This document shows, in pieces, positions 42,085 to 52,480 of a stretch of 64,000 nucleotides of DNA. Location of the stretch: NCBI RefSeq assembly GCF_000315625.1, contig NW_005434661.1, positions 808,587 to 872,586 of the forward strand, read 5' to 3'. The notes below the pieces were generated by a model. The model was given only the letters and a program-made list of their open reading frames with translations. It made no database searches and was not told where the DNA came from. The position numbers and the translations under genes are program-made. The DNA comes from Guillardia theta CCMP2712 (taxonomy: Eukaryota; Cryptophyceae; Pyrenomonadales; Geminigeraceae). Numbering within the stretch: position 1 is the stretch's first letter; every line of letters starts with the position of its first letter.

Positions 42085-42737
42085 GGGACAGGCAACGGCT
42101 GAATGACATTTGTGAGTTTGTTTGCTCAAAAGGGCCCCCAATAAGAGGACCGTGCGGGACTTGAAGGCTCTTGTGTCCTTTGAAGAGGTCAAGCAATATG
42201 CTTTCAACTTAAGGTTTTAATGCTGAGAGTTTAGATAAAGAGTTTGCCGAGAGACTCGGGAAGAAAGAGGTGGGAGGCATATCATGATTGGCACTGCTTC
42301 GAGAGATGTAGTGCTGACCATACGAGTCCATGTCTTATAGGGAATGTGAGTAGAACATTCAAAAGATTATCATGTTTCTGCTCTGTTTCCTTTGTTATGG
42401 TTCAATTCGATTCGGATCTTGGTTGTCTACTTCTGCTAGTTGTTTCACATACTGCCGACTCGAAGTCTGCGTTGATTGCCTTCAGCTGCTGAGAGTTTGA
42501 AATCCTTCAGGTCATGTGCAGCTCTACCCCAATGTGCCAGCCATGAGTCATCAGTGATGACGACGTGGCTTCAACCCTCGATCATCTTCATGACTTGAGT
42601 TGTTGCAGTAAACATGCGCACAGGTACTCAACTATCTCAAAGTCTCTCCAGCCATCATAGTGCAATAGTGCGACTCATCAAAAGTCGCAGGAGGCGACTG
42701 AGAGGTTTAATGAATAATGTCAGGGATGCAGGAGAAT
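42085..42737. other. Convergent intergenic spacer
   Basis: The 3' flanks of the helicase gene (+) and of the Mot1/BTAF1 gene (-). No gene recognised. Confidence 0.5.
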
Positions 42738-45700
42738 CTACTTCCCCAACGACGAGACGAAGTTGTCGATGTTGAACGCTTCCTCGTACTGAGCTTCGTC
42801 CCAGAGTTCTTCCAAGTTCTGGAGCACCTGGGACAGCTTGCCTGTCCCTGCTGCCTTCTCCTCTTCCTTCCCCGCGGCTTCCTTCTTCATGGTGGCTCCT
42901 TCAGCTGGGCTGAACAGGTCAAGCAGCTGGGAAGTGTCCATGTTGCGGAGGGAGGCGTTCTCCTCGTTGATGACGGAGTTGGCGATGGAGAGCTTGAACC
43001 GCTGCAGCCCCATGATCTTCTCCTCCAGCGTGTTGCGAGTGATGAGCCGGTACACGTTGACAACCTTCTTCTGCCCGATGCGATGCGCGCGGTCCATGGC
43101 CTGCAGGTCTCTTGTGGGGTTCCAGTCGTGCTCGACGAAGATGACGGTGTCTGCTCCCGTGAGGTTCAGCCCGAGGCCTCCGACGTGTGTCGTGAGCATG
43201 AGAATGTCGATGGATGGGTCACTGTTAAACTTCTGCTGGATCTCGAAGCGACCGTTGTTGGGCGTCGAGCCGTCCATGCGGAGGTAGGTGACGGAGGGGA
43301 GGTGCTTCTTGAGGAGATCGTTCTCGATGATGTCGAGCATGGTCTTCATCTGAGCGAAGATGAGGACCCGATGCCTCGAGTCCTCGTTCGCCTCCTGCTG
43401 CATCAGATCCCCTTCCTCGTCCTCACTCGCGGCGCCGATGCCGCACTCTTGAAGCAGCTCCTTCAAGGCAACGAGCTGCTCCAACATCAGACATGCGGAG
43501 ACGGATGAAGGATTGAGAAGGAGATGGGAGATGGGAGGGATGATGATGGAGGAGTGCAAGCGGAGGGGAGAGACATTTACGAGGAGGAAGGGAAGAGCCA
43601 AGGGGAGAGACTCACCTTGGGTGCGAGGGAGATATCTGAGAGGTCCATGTTCTTTGATTTGAGCTCTTGCGCCACCCTGGCCATCTCAGGGTGCGAGGGG
43701 CCCAGCACGAGCTTAGGATGGTTCGCCAGCTTGCGAAGGTACTGCAGAGCCTGAAAGATGTGACTGGCGACCCCTCCTCCCTCCTTACTCTTCCCTTCCT
43801 CGCCCTCGCCCTTGATCGCAGTTGCCACCATCTCGTTGGCCTTCTGCTTGGCAGCAAAGTCGTTGTAGAGCTTCTGCTGGAGGGGCGAGAGGTCGCAGTA
43901 GTAGTCCTGGATGATCTTGGGCGGCAGGTCCGACAGCACCTCCGTCTTAGTGCGCCGCAACATGAACGGCAGCACCTGACGATGAAGAGCCTCGAGCGCG
44001 AGAGCTCCGGCCTCAGACTGCTGCGAGCTGCACTTGGCGTTGCGGGAGGCTCGGATGGGTTTCGAGTAGGCCTGGTTGAAGTACTTCTCGGACCCCAGAA
44101 ATCCAGGCATGAGGAAATCGAACAGGCTCCAGAGCTCGAGCACGTTGTTCTGGATGGGAGTGCCGGAAAGGATGAGGCGATGGTTGGCCCTAACCGCCTT
44201 CACCGCCTGTGTCGTCTTGGACTTGGCGTTCTTGATCATGTGCCCCTCGTCGAGCACGCAGTAGTTGAAGGTCAACTTGCCCATGAAGTCGATCTCGTTG
44301 CGGAGAGTCTCGTAGGAGGTGACGACGACGATGTCTCCTCCTTTCGTGATCGTCTCCTGCAGCGCCGACCGCTCGCTCGGGGACCCCACGAACTGCACGC
44401 ACTGCAGCGCCTGGTCCGGCAGGAACTTGGAGATCTCAAAGTCCCAGTGGCCGACGAGGGTCGGAGGGCAGACGACGAGGGAAGGGAGGGGAGCGCTGCC
44501 TGGGTCGCGGTTCTCGGCGAACTTCTTCCTCCTGTTATGGTGATCGGAGGAGATGATGCAGATGGTCTGGAGGGTCTTGCCCAGTCCCATGTCATCGCAG
44601 AGGATCCCGTGCAGCTGGTACTTCATCAGGAAGGCCATCCAGTTGACGCCCTCCTGCTGGTACCTCCTGAGGTCTGCCGCGATCTTGACGGGGATCTCGT
44701 AGTTGTCGATCTTGGAAGTGTCCAGCAGCTGCTCGAGGAACCTTCTCTCCTTCTGCTTCTCCAGGATCAGGTCCTGGCTCAGCCCTTCAGGGTCAGGGAT
44801 GCCAGCTTCCAGAGGGAGGAGGCGCAGCAGCGTGGCGAAGCACTTGGTGACGGTCTGCCTCACAGCGGGGTGAGGGTCAGACATGCGTCCGAGGATGGGG
44901 ACGACGAAGAAGATAGCGAAGGGGAGCACCGCCATGTCCATGACGTCAACGATGCGGAAGAGAGCTTCAGTAGCGCCCAGCCTCCTGCTCGCGTCGTCCG
45001 TGTCCCCAAGCAGCGGCATCACCTTGCGGATCACGGTCTCCATCCCCAGCACAGGAGCGACACTGCAGAATTGAGCAAGGAAGCGAGCAGCCATCTGCCG
45101 GATCGGGGCTTGCTTCGACTGCAGGGCATTGACGCTGTAAGGGAGAAGACATTTCACGCTCTCCATGTCCTCCATGTGCAGGCACGGCAGCAGGCAGCTC
45201 GCTACCTGGAACGCATCCACCACCTCCTGCGCCTGCGCGACTTCCAGTATCCTCTTGCTCTCGCCCTCGAATCCAGCCTTGATGGGATCCACCAGCCGGG
45301 TGAGGAGAGAGGGAAGGACATCGAAGAGCCCGGGCCCCATCCCCTTGGCCATCTCCTCAAGCGCCATGCTGGAACCGCGCTTCTTGATGCGGTTGACCCG
45401 CTCGTGGTTGTCCAGTGAAGTTATGATCGTGCTGTCGTCGGGAGGCACATAGGTGACGTCATCCAACGTCACCGAGTCGGGACAAGGCTTCGTGTCCGTG
45501 CACCGAGGGGTGAAGGTTGTATCCTCGCACAGGTATGCGGCAAGATTGTTGATAATCTTGCCGTTGGGACACGTCTTCCTGCTCGCGCACTCCCGCAGCA
45601 GCCCGACCAGCGACCTTGCCGACCGTCTCTGCAGATCTTCATTGTTCTCGTGTTGTATGCTGTCCATGATGGATCGGATGACAGGAGCGACTTTGACTGG

Positions 45701-48700
45701 GAGGTTCCTTGCAGCGACTAGGACAGAGGCGACGGCCGACAGGACAGACGTGTGGAGGTTAGTCTGAACCTCCTGAAGTTGCCCGATGGTGACGTAAACC
45801 TGACGCACTGCCTTGTCTCTTGCCTTCTTGCCTTCCGCTCCCCCGCTGACTTTGTCCGCTGCCTTCGCCAGCTGCTGCTCCCAGTCCTTGCTTGCTTTCT
45901 CTGCGATTTGAAGACCTTGCATGACACCAAGGGACTCCAGCTCGAGCTTCACCTTCGCCTCCTTGACCTTCGCCTCTGCAAACAGCGAGACCATGGCCTT
46001 CAAGTCCTGCTTCCACTTCGCCGACAGATGGGCGATCTCAGCATAGGGATAATCCGTCTGCCCGACAGACCCCAGCTTCGCATCCAAGATCTCCTGGATG
46101 CCGTCGGGGATCTTGAAGATCGAGGTCTTCGAATCTGGAGAAGCGTCAGCGGCAGCCCTTGAGCTCTTGTCGGAGCTTCACCTTCCTTCCCCCCAAATTG
46201 AGACGAGGAGGCCCACTCTTCGAGGACGAGAGCTCCGACTTGCACGTGAGTGCCGTGAGATGAAGACAGCAAGCGCTTCACCTGAACCAACAGTCACTGC
46301 AGATCGAAGGAGACCAGGGAAGGGGGAGGAGACCATTGGAGGAAGGCGGAGGAAGCAAGGAAAAGTGAGCAGGGGAGAGAAGGAGGTGAAGGAGGAAGGA
46401 GGAAGGAGGAGGGAGGACGAGGACGAGGAAATTCACCTCATTGGTGAAGGGGTTCAAATCGCCTTCAGTCGACTGCAGGCGCCAGATGAGACCTCCGATG
46501 GCTCTAACCCCGGACAACCGCATCCTCACTGATGCTGAGAAGTCATCCAAGTTTGTCAGAGCGTCGCTTGGGTCATCCTCGTTGTCTCCCTCCGCGCTTC
46601 TGATCCCCGTGTCTGTGACCTGAGTCCTGGCTATCCCCTGCTGGCGCTTGCGCTGGGCTCGAGCTCGGGAGGCGCTGACGGAGTAGTTGACGCCAGCAAA
46701 GACCTCGGGGTCAAGAGGGCAGCCGGGAGGGGTCGAGACAGCAGAGAACCACAGGGGAAGCTTGGAGGAGATGGTCTCCGAGAGGGGGGAGCCGAAGGAT
46801 GTGTTGACCAGGATGCTCCAGAGCTCATGAGAAGACTCGGAGATCTCTGGCCGCTGCTCGAGGATGATATTGACAAAGACGTGATGGAGGGTGTCCCCCA
46901 AGACCGACATGAGCCACGGGGAGAGCGAAGACAGGTCGAGCTTGTCCTTCGACGTGCCAGGGTTTGCCATCATCACAAGATTTCGGCAAATCTTCAGGAC
47001 TGATCGCCGGACAGAGAACATGTTGTGACGGAAGAAGGGAAAGAGCCGACGTACCAGGACCGAGAGATCTTTGACTTTGTCTTCTCCTCCTCCAATAGCC
47101 GCGGACTTGCTGGATGGGATATTTTGGCACATCTCGGCAATCAGGTTCATCACAGATGCCGTTGAGGCTGCAAGGTAGGTCAGAGGACCAAACAATTCTT
47201 GCGCTGGTATTAACAGATGTCAATCAACCTGTGAGGTCGTCAAGCAGCTGTAGAGTGGACCATAATACCCCCAATAAAGGCTGAAACCATCGATTGTCAG
47301 GTTACGACAAAACACGAGATAAAAGCTGAATGAAGGGAGGAGGGAGGGAGGAGGGAGGGAGAAGAGATGAAGAGAATTTTCGAACCTTCCCAAACCATTC
47401 AAAGCACTCAACATTCGTGACGATGTGGGAAGCCAGTGGTAGAAGAGCCTCAGCAGCGACCGAGCGAACATCATCATCCTCTCCCTCGATGCCTGACCAT
47501 GGCGACCGTCAAGTCATCAACGCGTCACACATTTACTTCACCTTGTTTGATGACAGGAAGAATAGACTTGAGATAGTGCTCAATAATACCTTCCTTGCGA
47601 ACAGCAATAGCATATTTCAACCCCAACATTCCTCCGTGTCGAACCTGTTCTTTCATCAGCCATGAGATCATTTACACAAACCTTGCAGACCTCCCAATCC
47701 TTCATCTGCTGCATTGCTGCGAGAATCCTTGCGACATGTCCTGTAAGAAACAAAATCAGCGAATAGGCACATCACATCCCAACAATCGTCACCAAGAGCT
47801 TCTTCGGACAAATGCCGCAAGATCACACCTAGAGCCTTGAAAACCCCATTAAGATGCAAACAACAACACGGCAACCTTACTTGAGCACAGGTCTCACGGA
47901 CAGGAGCGACAACCGGATCCGAGACATAATCACCTACACGACTCGTCATTGCAAGTTCCTTGTCAATCAGAATCTCTCACCAAAACGATCAAGAGCTAGA
48001 CAGCATAGCAGCCTGACTGCACATTCTTCGAGCCAACTCACGTTATCGGCCACTTGCTGCACAGACAGAATCGTTACAAGTCATGTCGGAAGCTCCAACG
48101 AGCGACAGGGGGATTTCAGGCAAATTATGCTTGCCTGCTCCTTGGTGGTGTTGGCCCACCTCCCAGAGCCTTTGGCGTGATGCTTCAAAATCTCCTGCAA
48201 ACCAACAGCAGCTCCGTGCCTGACCTAGTGACCGTGGCCTCACACTCAGGGATCACTTCAAGTCTCAAGTCCTCACCTCCCATGCTGGGTCGAAGATGTC
48301 GCAGCAGAGCTCGTCACAGATGGGCCCTAGCGGCCACTCGTTCGGGTCCGCGGTGACAACCTCACTGACTGTCGTTTCAACCACAACCTTGTTGGAATCC
48401 TGCCACTCTCAGTAAAACCAGGATCTTTGAAACTCTTCAGGGTGTTGAAGGCAGAAAGTGGAGGTACAGCTCTGTGAACTAACCTGGGGCTGATCAGTGA
48501 CGACAGACTTTCCCTCCGTGTTGGCAGAGGAGCCATTGTTCGTCTGACTCTTCTCACGCATCAACTTCCTTTGCTTCCTTCTCAACTGATTTCTCTCTCT
48601 CGGACTCAGAAGGTCCTCGTTAACCTCGCCGCCGGGTTTCGCGCTACCCTGCAAGTCGTCGATGAGCTCACTAGCCTTTCGCTTGTCGGGCCCCATCCTC

Positions 48701-49510
48701 TTGTCGCTCTCATCCGGGGCCTTGCTCATCAGATCATCTTCCGCCACCATATCAGAGAGGTTGAACAAGTCGTCTTTCTTCTTCGATATCGCGCTCAATC
48801 CTGTCGCTTTCTCTCCTGCAGCAGGCTCTAGCCCCAGGGTTACTCGAAGCTGTTGTTTCTGGAGAGCCAGCCGCTCCTTTGGATCCATACTATCTTCATC
48901 GTACTCTGTCCCGGTGGATGACACAAGGATCCTTCCTCTGGCTATCACTCCCTCAACATCAAACTTCGATAGGCTCTCATCCTTCGAGTTCGTATTGACC
49001 AGTGTCTCTCCCTCTTCAGTGCTTTGTGGATCCCAGACGGGAACTTTGCGACAAATGGCTTCGATTGCATATCCTGCTGCTACTCTTGTCTCCCATTTCT
49101 TGCTCTTGAGTAAAGCTTTCACTCTGTTAACAGCATGTCAGTTTCATCAAAAACAAAAATATCTTCCTTCTAATCCATGCACATCAAAAATCCAAGAACA
49201 TGCCAGCATTCTGGGCCCCTTTCGTATTCGATGCTCATACACTGTAATCTACCACATCATACTGCTCTGCCTTCCCACAAACACCTCCCCATCAACAGTA
49301 TGTCGTCCCTTGCATCCTACTCCTCCACCTCCACCTCGCATCTTCCTCCGTCCGTCGTCCCTCTTACCTCCAGAGGATGGTGAGATAGTTCTCACTGTGT
49401 GAGAGATCTCCGATCTGGGAAGCTGCTGCTCTTCTTGTCGAGCTCGACGTGCCCGTGTCAAGCAGGAGGATCAGCCGGTCCAGCCGAGTCTCCTGCCCCC
49501 CTGCCACCAT
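42738..49510 (-). CDS. BTAF1: Mot1/BTAF1 TBP-associated Snf2-family ATPase, many exons
   Basis: A nuclear ATPase that removes TATA-binding protein from DNA. The start at 49510 gives TRLDRLILLLDTGTSSSTRR, the family's hallmark N-terminus; exon 1 is 49368-49510, exon 2 48484-49123. HEAT repeats follow (SKKWETRVAAGYAIEAICRK, NEWPLGPICDELCCDIFDPA, DYVSDPVVAPVRETCAQ, LAASTASVMNLIAEMCQN). The Snf2 core lies on a large exon (46087 to about 43617): CDDMGLGKTLQTICII (motif I), VLDEGHMIKN (motif II; DEGH rather than DEAH is typical of Mot1), SGTPIQNNVLELWSLFDFL (III). The last exon gives HVGGLGLNLTGADTVIF, AMDRAHRIGQKK and the C-terminal QLLDLFSP, with the stop at 42738. At least one intron (48057-48134) appears to be GC-AG. 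Confidence 0.93.
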
Positions 49511-49905
49511 CGCCCCCGCTCCTCTCCTCATCCCCCTCATTCGTACTCATCCCCCTCATACCCATCGATCAGCAGCGGGGCGCAGAGCGGGGCGGCCGCC
49601 CGGCCCGGGGCCCGGCGGAGTCACTGCCGCACGGTCCGGGGGCAGTGGCACGGTGCCTCAGGCTGGGCCGGCGCACGGTGGCTCCCGGCTCGGCGTCACA
49701 GTTCTCTTCCTGCCCGCCACTGGGCTGGTCAGGCTTGCGATAGGTAGGGCAGCTTCGCCGCGCAAAACTGCCTTTTTGGTCTTTCTAGTTTTTTGGCTGA
49801 GGCGGATGCTTTCTTGCTATGCCTGCTTATTTTTGCATGCCTACCTACCCTTCTATTGAGTAAATTCTAAATCTGAAAAAATCTGCCGCAATGCTGTTGT
49901 GAGGC
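49511..49905. other. Divergent spacer with GC-rich island C
   Basis: 49575-49735 is a GC-rich block (GGCCGCCCGGCCCGGGGCCC and similar words) just upstream of the Mot1 start. At 49892 a short ATG-CTG-TTG-TGA reading frame precedes the next gene and nearly duplicates its first codons. Confidence 0.6.
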
Positions 49906-50800
49906 ATGCTGTTGGGAGGCAGGTCGCTAGTACGAGTGCTCACGCTGGCCCAGTATCGTCATAAGATACAAGACTTCTCACATGTACGCTCATGCCAAGA
50001 GCGGGCCTGCGCATCAGGCTCTGCTACCTCATCCACCTCCCCTCCCTTTGATGTTACCGATCGCTTCTCAAGCTTTCTCGCTACGGCGAAGAAGTTGCTG
50101 GGGGATGATAGTCTAGACGAGAGAGCATATTTTCTAGCGAACCATCTGTTTGTGCTCGAGCTCCAGAAGGATAACGAGAAGCGGCTGCTCGAGCTCCAGA
50201 AGGATAACGAGAAGCGGCTGCTCGAGCTCCAGAAGGATAATGAGAAGGAGAATATAGAGGACTACTTCAAATTCCATCTATCGTTCGTATCTCAGAGGTG
50301 TGTGGTGTGTTTTCTTGTTGCGCTGAAGAATGATCAACCAAACATGTGCCCACAGGTATTTGCTTGAGTTGCTGTTCCAGAGAGTGATGTATTGCGTGGA
50401 TTCGAAACACCCAGAGATGATGACCTTGCTGAAAGAGGCTCTTTCTAAAGCCGACCATGACAAACTTATGAGCAGCAAGTCGTTGTCTGTGAGCAGCATC
50501 AATAGGATGCTGCAGCAACTAGAGATCAGAGAGATGATGTGGGAACGGATCGGGCTACCAAAAGACCTTGAGATCCCCAACCTGACGGACGACTACCATC
50601 TTTACGGAAACCTCTCCGAGGTGGTTCATGGACCACAGGGATCGTTTGTGTACTTGAGCAATGACGCAAGCGAGGTGGAGACGAGGTTTTGGCAGGCGGT
50701 GTGCGACAAGTTTGGCAAGACCTTGGACATGTTCGATAGAAAGAAAGTAGCATCAGGCAAGAAGGTGCTGAATGCAAAGCGTCATCCTGGCAAGAAGTAA
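49906..50800 (+). CDS. Unknown protein with three LELQKDNEKRL repeats, possibly mitochondrial
   Basis: Two exons (49906-50297 and 50356-50800) joined across a 58-nt GT-AG intron. The N-terminus (LLGGRSLVRVLTLAQYRHKI) is Arg/Leu-rich and lacks acidic residues at first, like a mitochondrial presequence. Three tandem 11-residue repeats (LELQKDNEKRL) form a coiled-coil lead-in. A globular helical region follows (LLFQRVMYCVDSKHPEMMTL, EIREMMWERIGLPKDLEIPN, DDYHLYGNLSEVVHGPQGSF) and then a basic tail. No known family recognised; a lineage-specific family is likely. The exon join is in frame and convincing. Confidence 0.65.
50155..50253 (+). repeat. Three perfect or near-perfect 33-bp coding repeats
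   Basis: Three consecutive 33-bp units encode LELQKDNEKRL and differ by at most one or two bases; the third runs into KENIEDYF. This points to a recent in-frame duplication. Confidence 0.92.
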
Positions 50801-50952
50801 CAACCCAGGTACCTACTTGATCAACACCACAGGCTCTGGTACCTCATCCTCAATGCTTCGTAGAAAGCATGAACAAGTCACCAAGATGAAATATCAGCCG
50901 ATCGTCGCCATTCGAGCATTGGGTTTCTCAGCTGAAAAACAATGAGAGCATC

Positions 50953-51388
50953 TCAGGCCCGAGCTTTGTAAAGTGCTGTCATGAATCTTTCTAATATCCT
51001 CACGTCCATCTTTTTGAGAGTATATGGCAGGACTCTTGTTGGAGTTCTTCCAAAGCTTTGAATTGTGACATGATTCTTCAAGATATCCAGTTTGCAAGAC
51101 ACGTTTGGTACTTGCATGATTGCCTGGCATAACATCTCGAAGAAATCGTTGATGGTATCACAACCACTGACTCCGTTTTCACCATTTTTTGAGTTGCCAA
51201 CTGCTGCAGTTCGACCGCGAGCTTGCCTTGTCCAACCCGATCAAACAACTGCTGATATCACAATCAACTCTCATAGTTGAACAAATGAGATCAATGCAGG
51301 GAACAAGCACTGCTACCAGGATCTCATCCAACACACTTCGACGTAGCCGAGCAAAGTGCATAGGAATCTCCACGTTCTCGCTCGACAC
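50953..51388 (-). CDS. Possible small spliced gene, unknown
   Basis: A frame from 51388 begins MSSENVEIPMHFARLRRSVL and DEILVAVLVPCIDLICSTMR. A second frame ending at 50953 reads LCQAIMQVPNVSCKLDILKN then FGRTPTRVLPYTLKKMDVRI. Both look protein-like and could be two exons, with an intron near 51110-51200, but I could not fix the splice sites. No family recognised. Confidence 0.35.
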
Positions 51389-52480
51389 CTGCCAAGAGTG
51401 GAGAGGGTGAAGGTCTTAGACGACGACGACGAATCGCTCCTCGAGAAATTCGAAGAGGAGATCTCGGTGTCTGTGGGCTCCAACGAAATGCCAGTGAGGA
51501 AGGGTTCGATCTTTCAGCAGCGCAACGTAAATTTGCACCCTCCGAAGAGCGAGAGGGGTAGCGTGATAGAAGCGAAGCAGCGCTTGTCTAGCTTGGTCAT
51601 GGCGCCTCCAACGAGACCAGAACATGCAGCCTGTTGTTGTCTGTGTCCCCCCTCGCAAGCTCTGATTGTTCCATAGCAGTGACTTCATGGGAGAACAGCG
51701 GGGACGACCTGCAGCCATTGGATCATTCAGTTTGTTCTCGTATACACGTCCCCTGGCAAAATCCTACAGAATGTGCCGCGGCAGTGCTGATCGGACACCG
51801 GGCAGACTTGGAGGGAGCCTTGCAGCCGGAACGTGAGCCGTCAATTCACGGCGGTAAACGTGACTCGGTGACCGTCGTCACGGTTGAACCGTTGAACCGG
51901 GCCGTGAACGCCGGGCCGCCGGGTGGCGGTACGGTACGCCTGAGCCTGGCCGGGCAGGGCCAGCGGACTCCTGCCGGGCCATCCCTGCCTGAATATTACC
52001 CCTACCTACTGGATGACCTGACAAACCACCGGCACAGATATATCGGCCCCCTGCCCATGGCGACAGAACGAGGATGAAGGTGGAGGGCCTACGAGGGCGA
52101 TGAGCGGGGCAGGTGAGACCCTTGCAGGGACCGTCGTGAAGAAGAGACGCAGGGAAGAGATGGGAAGTAAAGGGATGGGTTTGGAAGGGAAGGGATGGAA
52201 AGCAAAGGGAAGGGAAGGGAAGCAAAGGGATTGGATAGGCGTGGAGATTAGGAGCAAGGAGAACAAAATACTAGGAAATCTGAAGGGACAGAAGAAAGCA
52301 CTGCAGTGATCAATACGAGTAAGGAGGAACGTAATGTTAGTTTTGATGGAAATCGCTCTCTAAGGAAGCAGATATCTGATAACAGTCTTTGACTTGGAGC
52401 AGGTTCTTGTAATGTAACAACTGAGTTCGTGCTCTTGTCTTGTTGCACGTTGAAGCCTTGAGCCACGTTCTGCTCGTTCG
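51389..52480. other. Intergenic with GC-rich island D and a purine tract
   Basis: 51775-52000 repeats the GC-rich theme (GGGCCGTGAAC, GGTGGCGGTACGGTACGCC, CCGTCGTCACGG). 52150-52240 is a nearly pure purine GGGAAGGG-type tract. 51416-51676 has an open charged frame on each strand; I cannot tell whether either is real. Confidence 0.5.

Noticed and set aside
43667-45418. 583-residue frame opposite the Mot1 gene
   Set aside because: It mirrors the Snf2 exon, which has all family motifs; the antisense product is Arg/His/Leu-rich without domain features.
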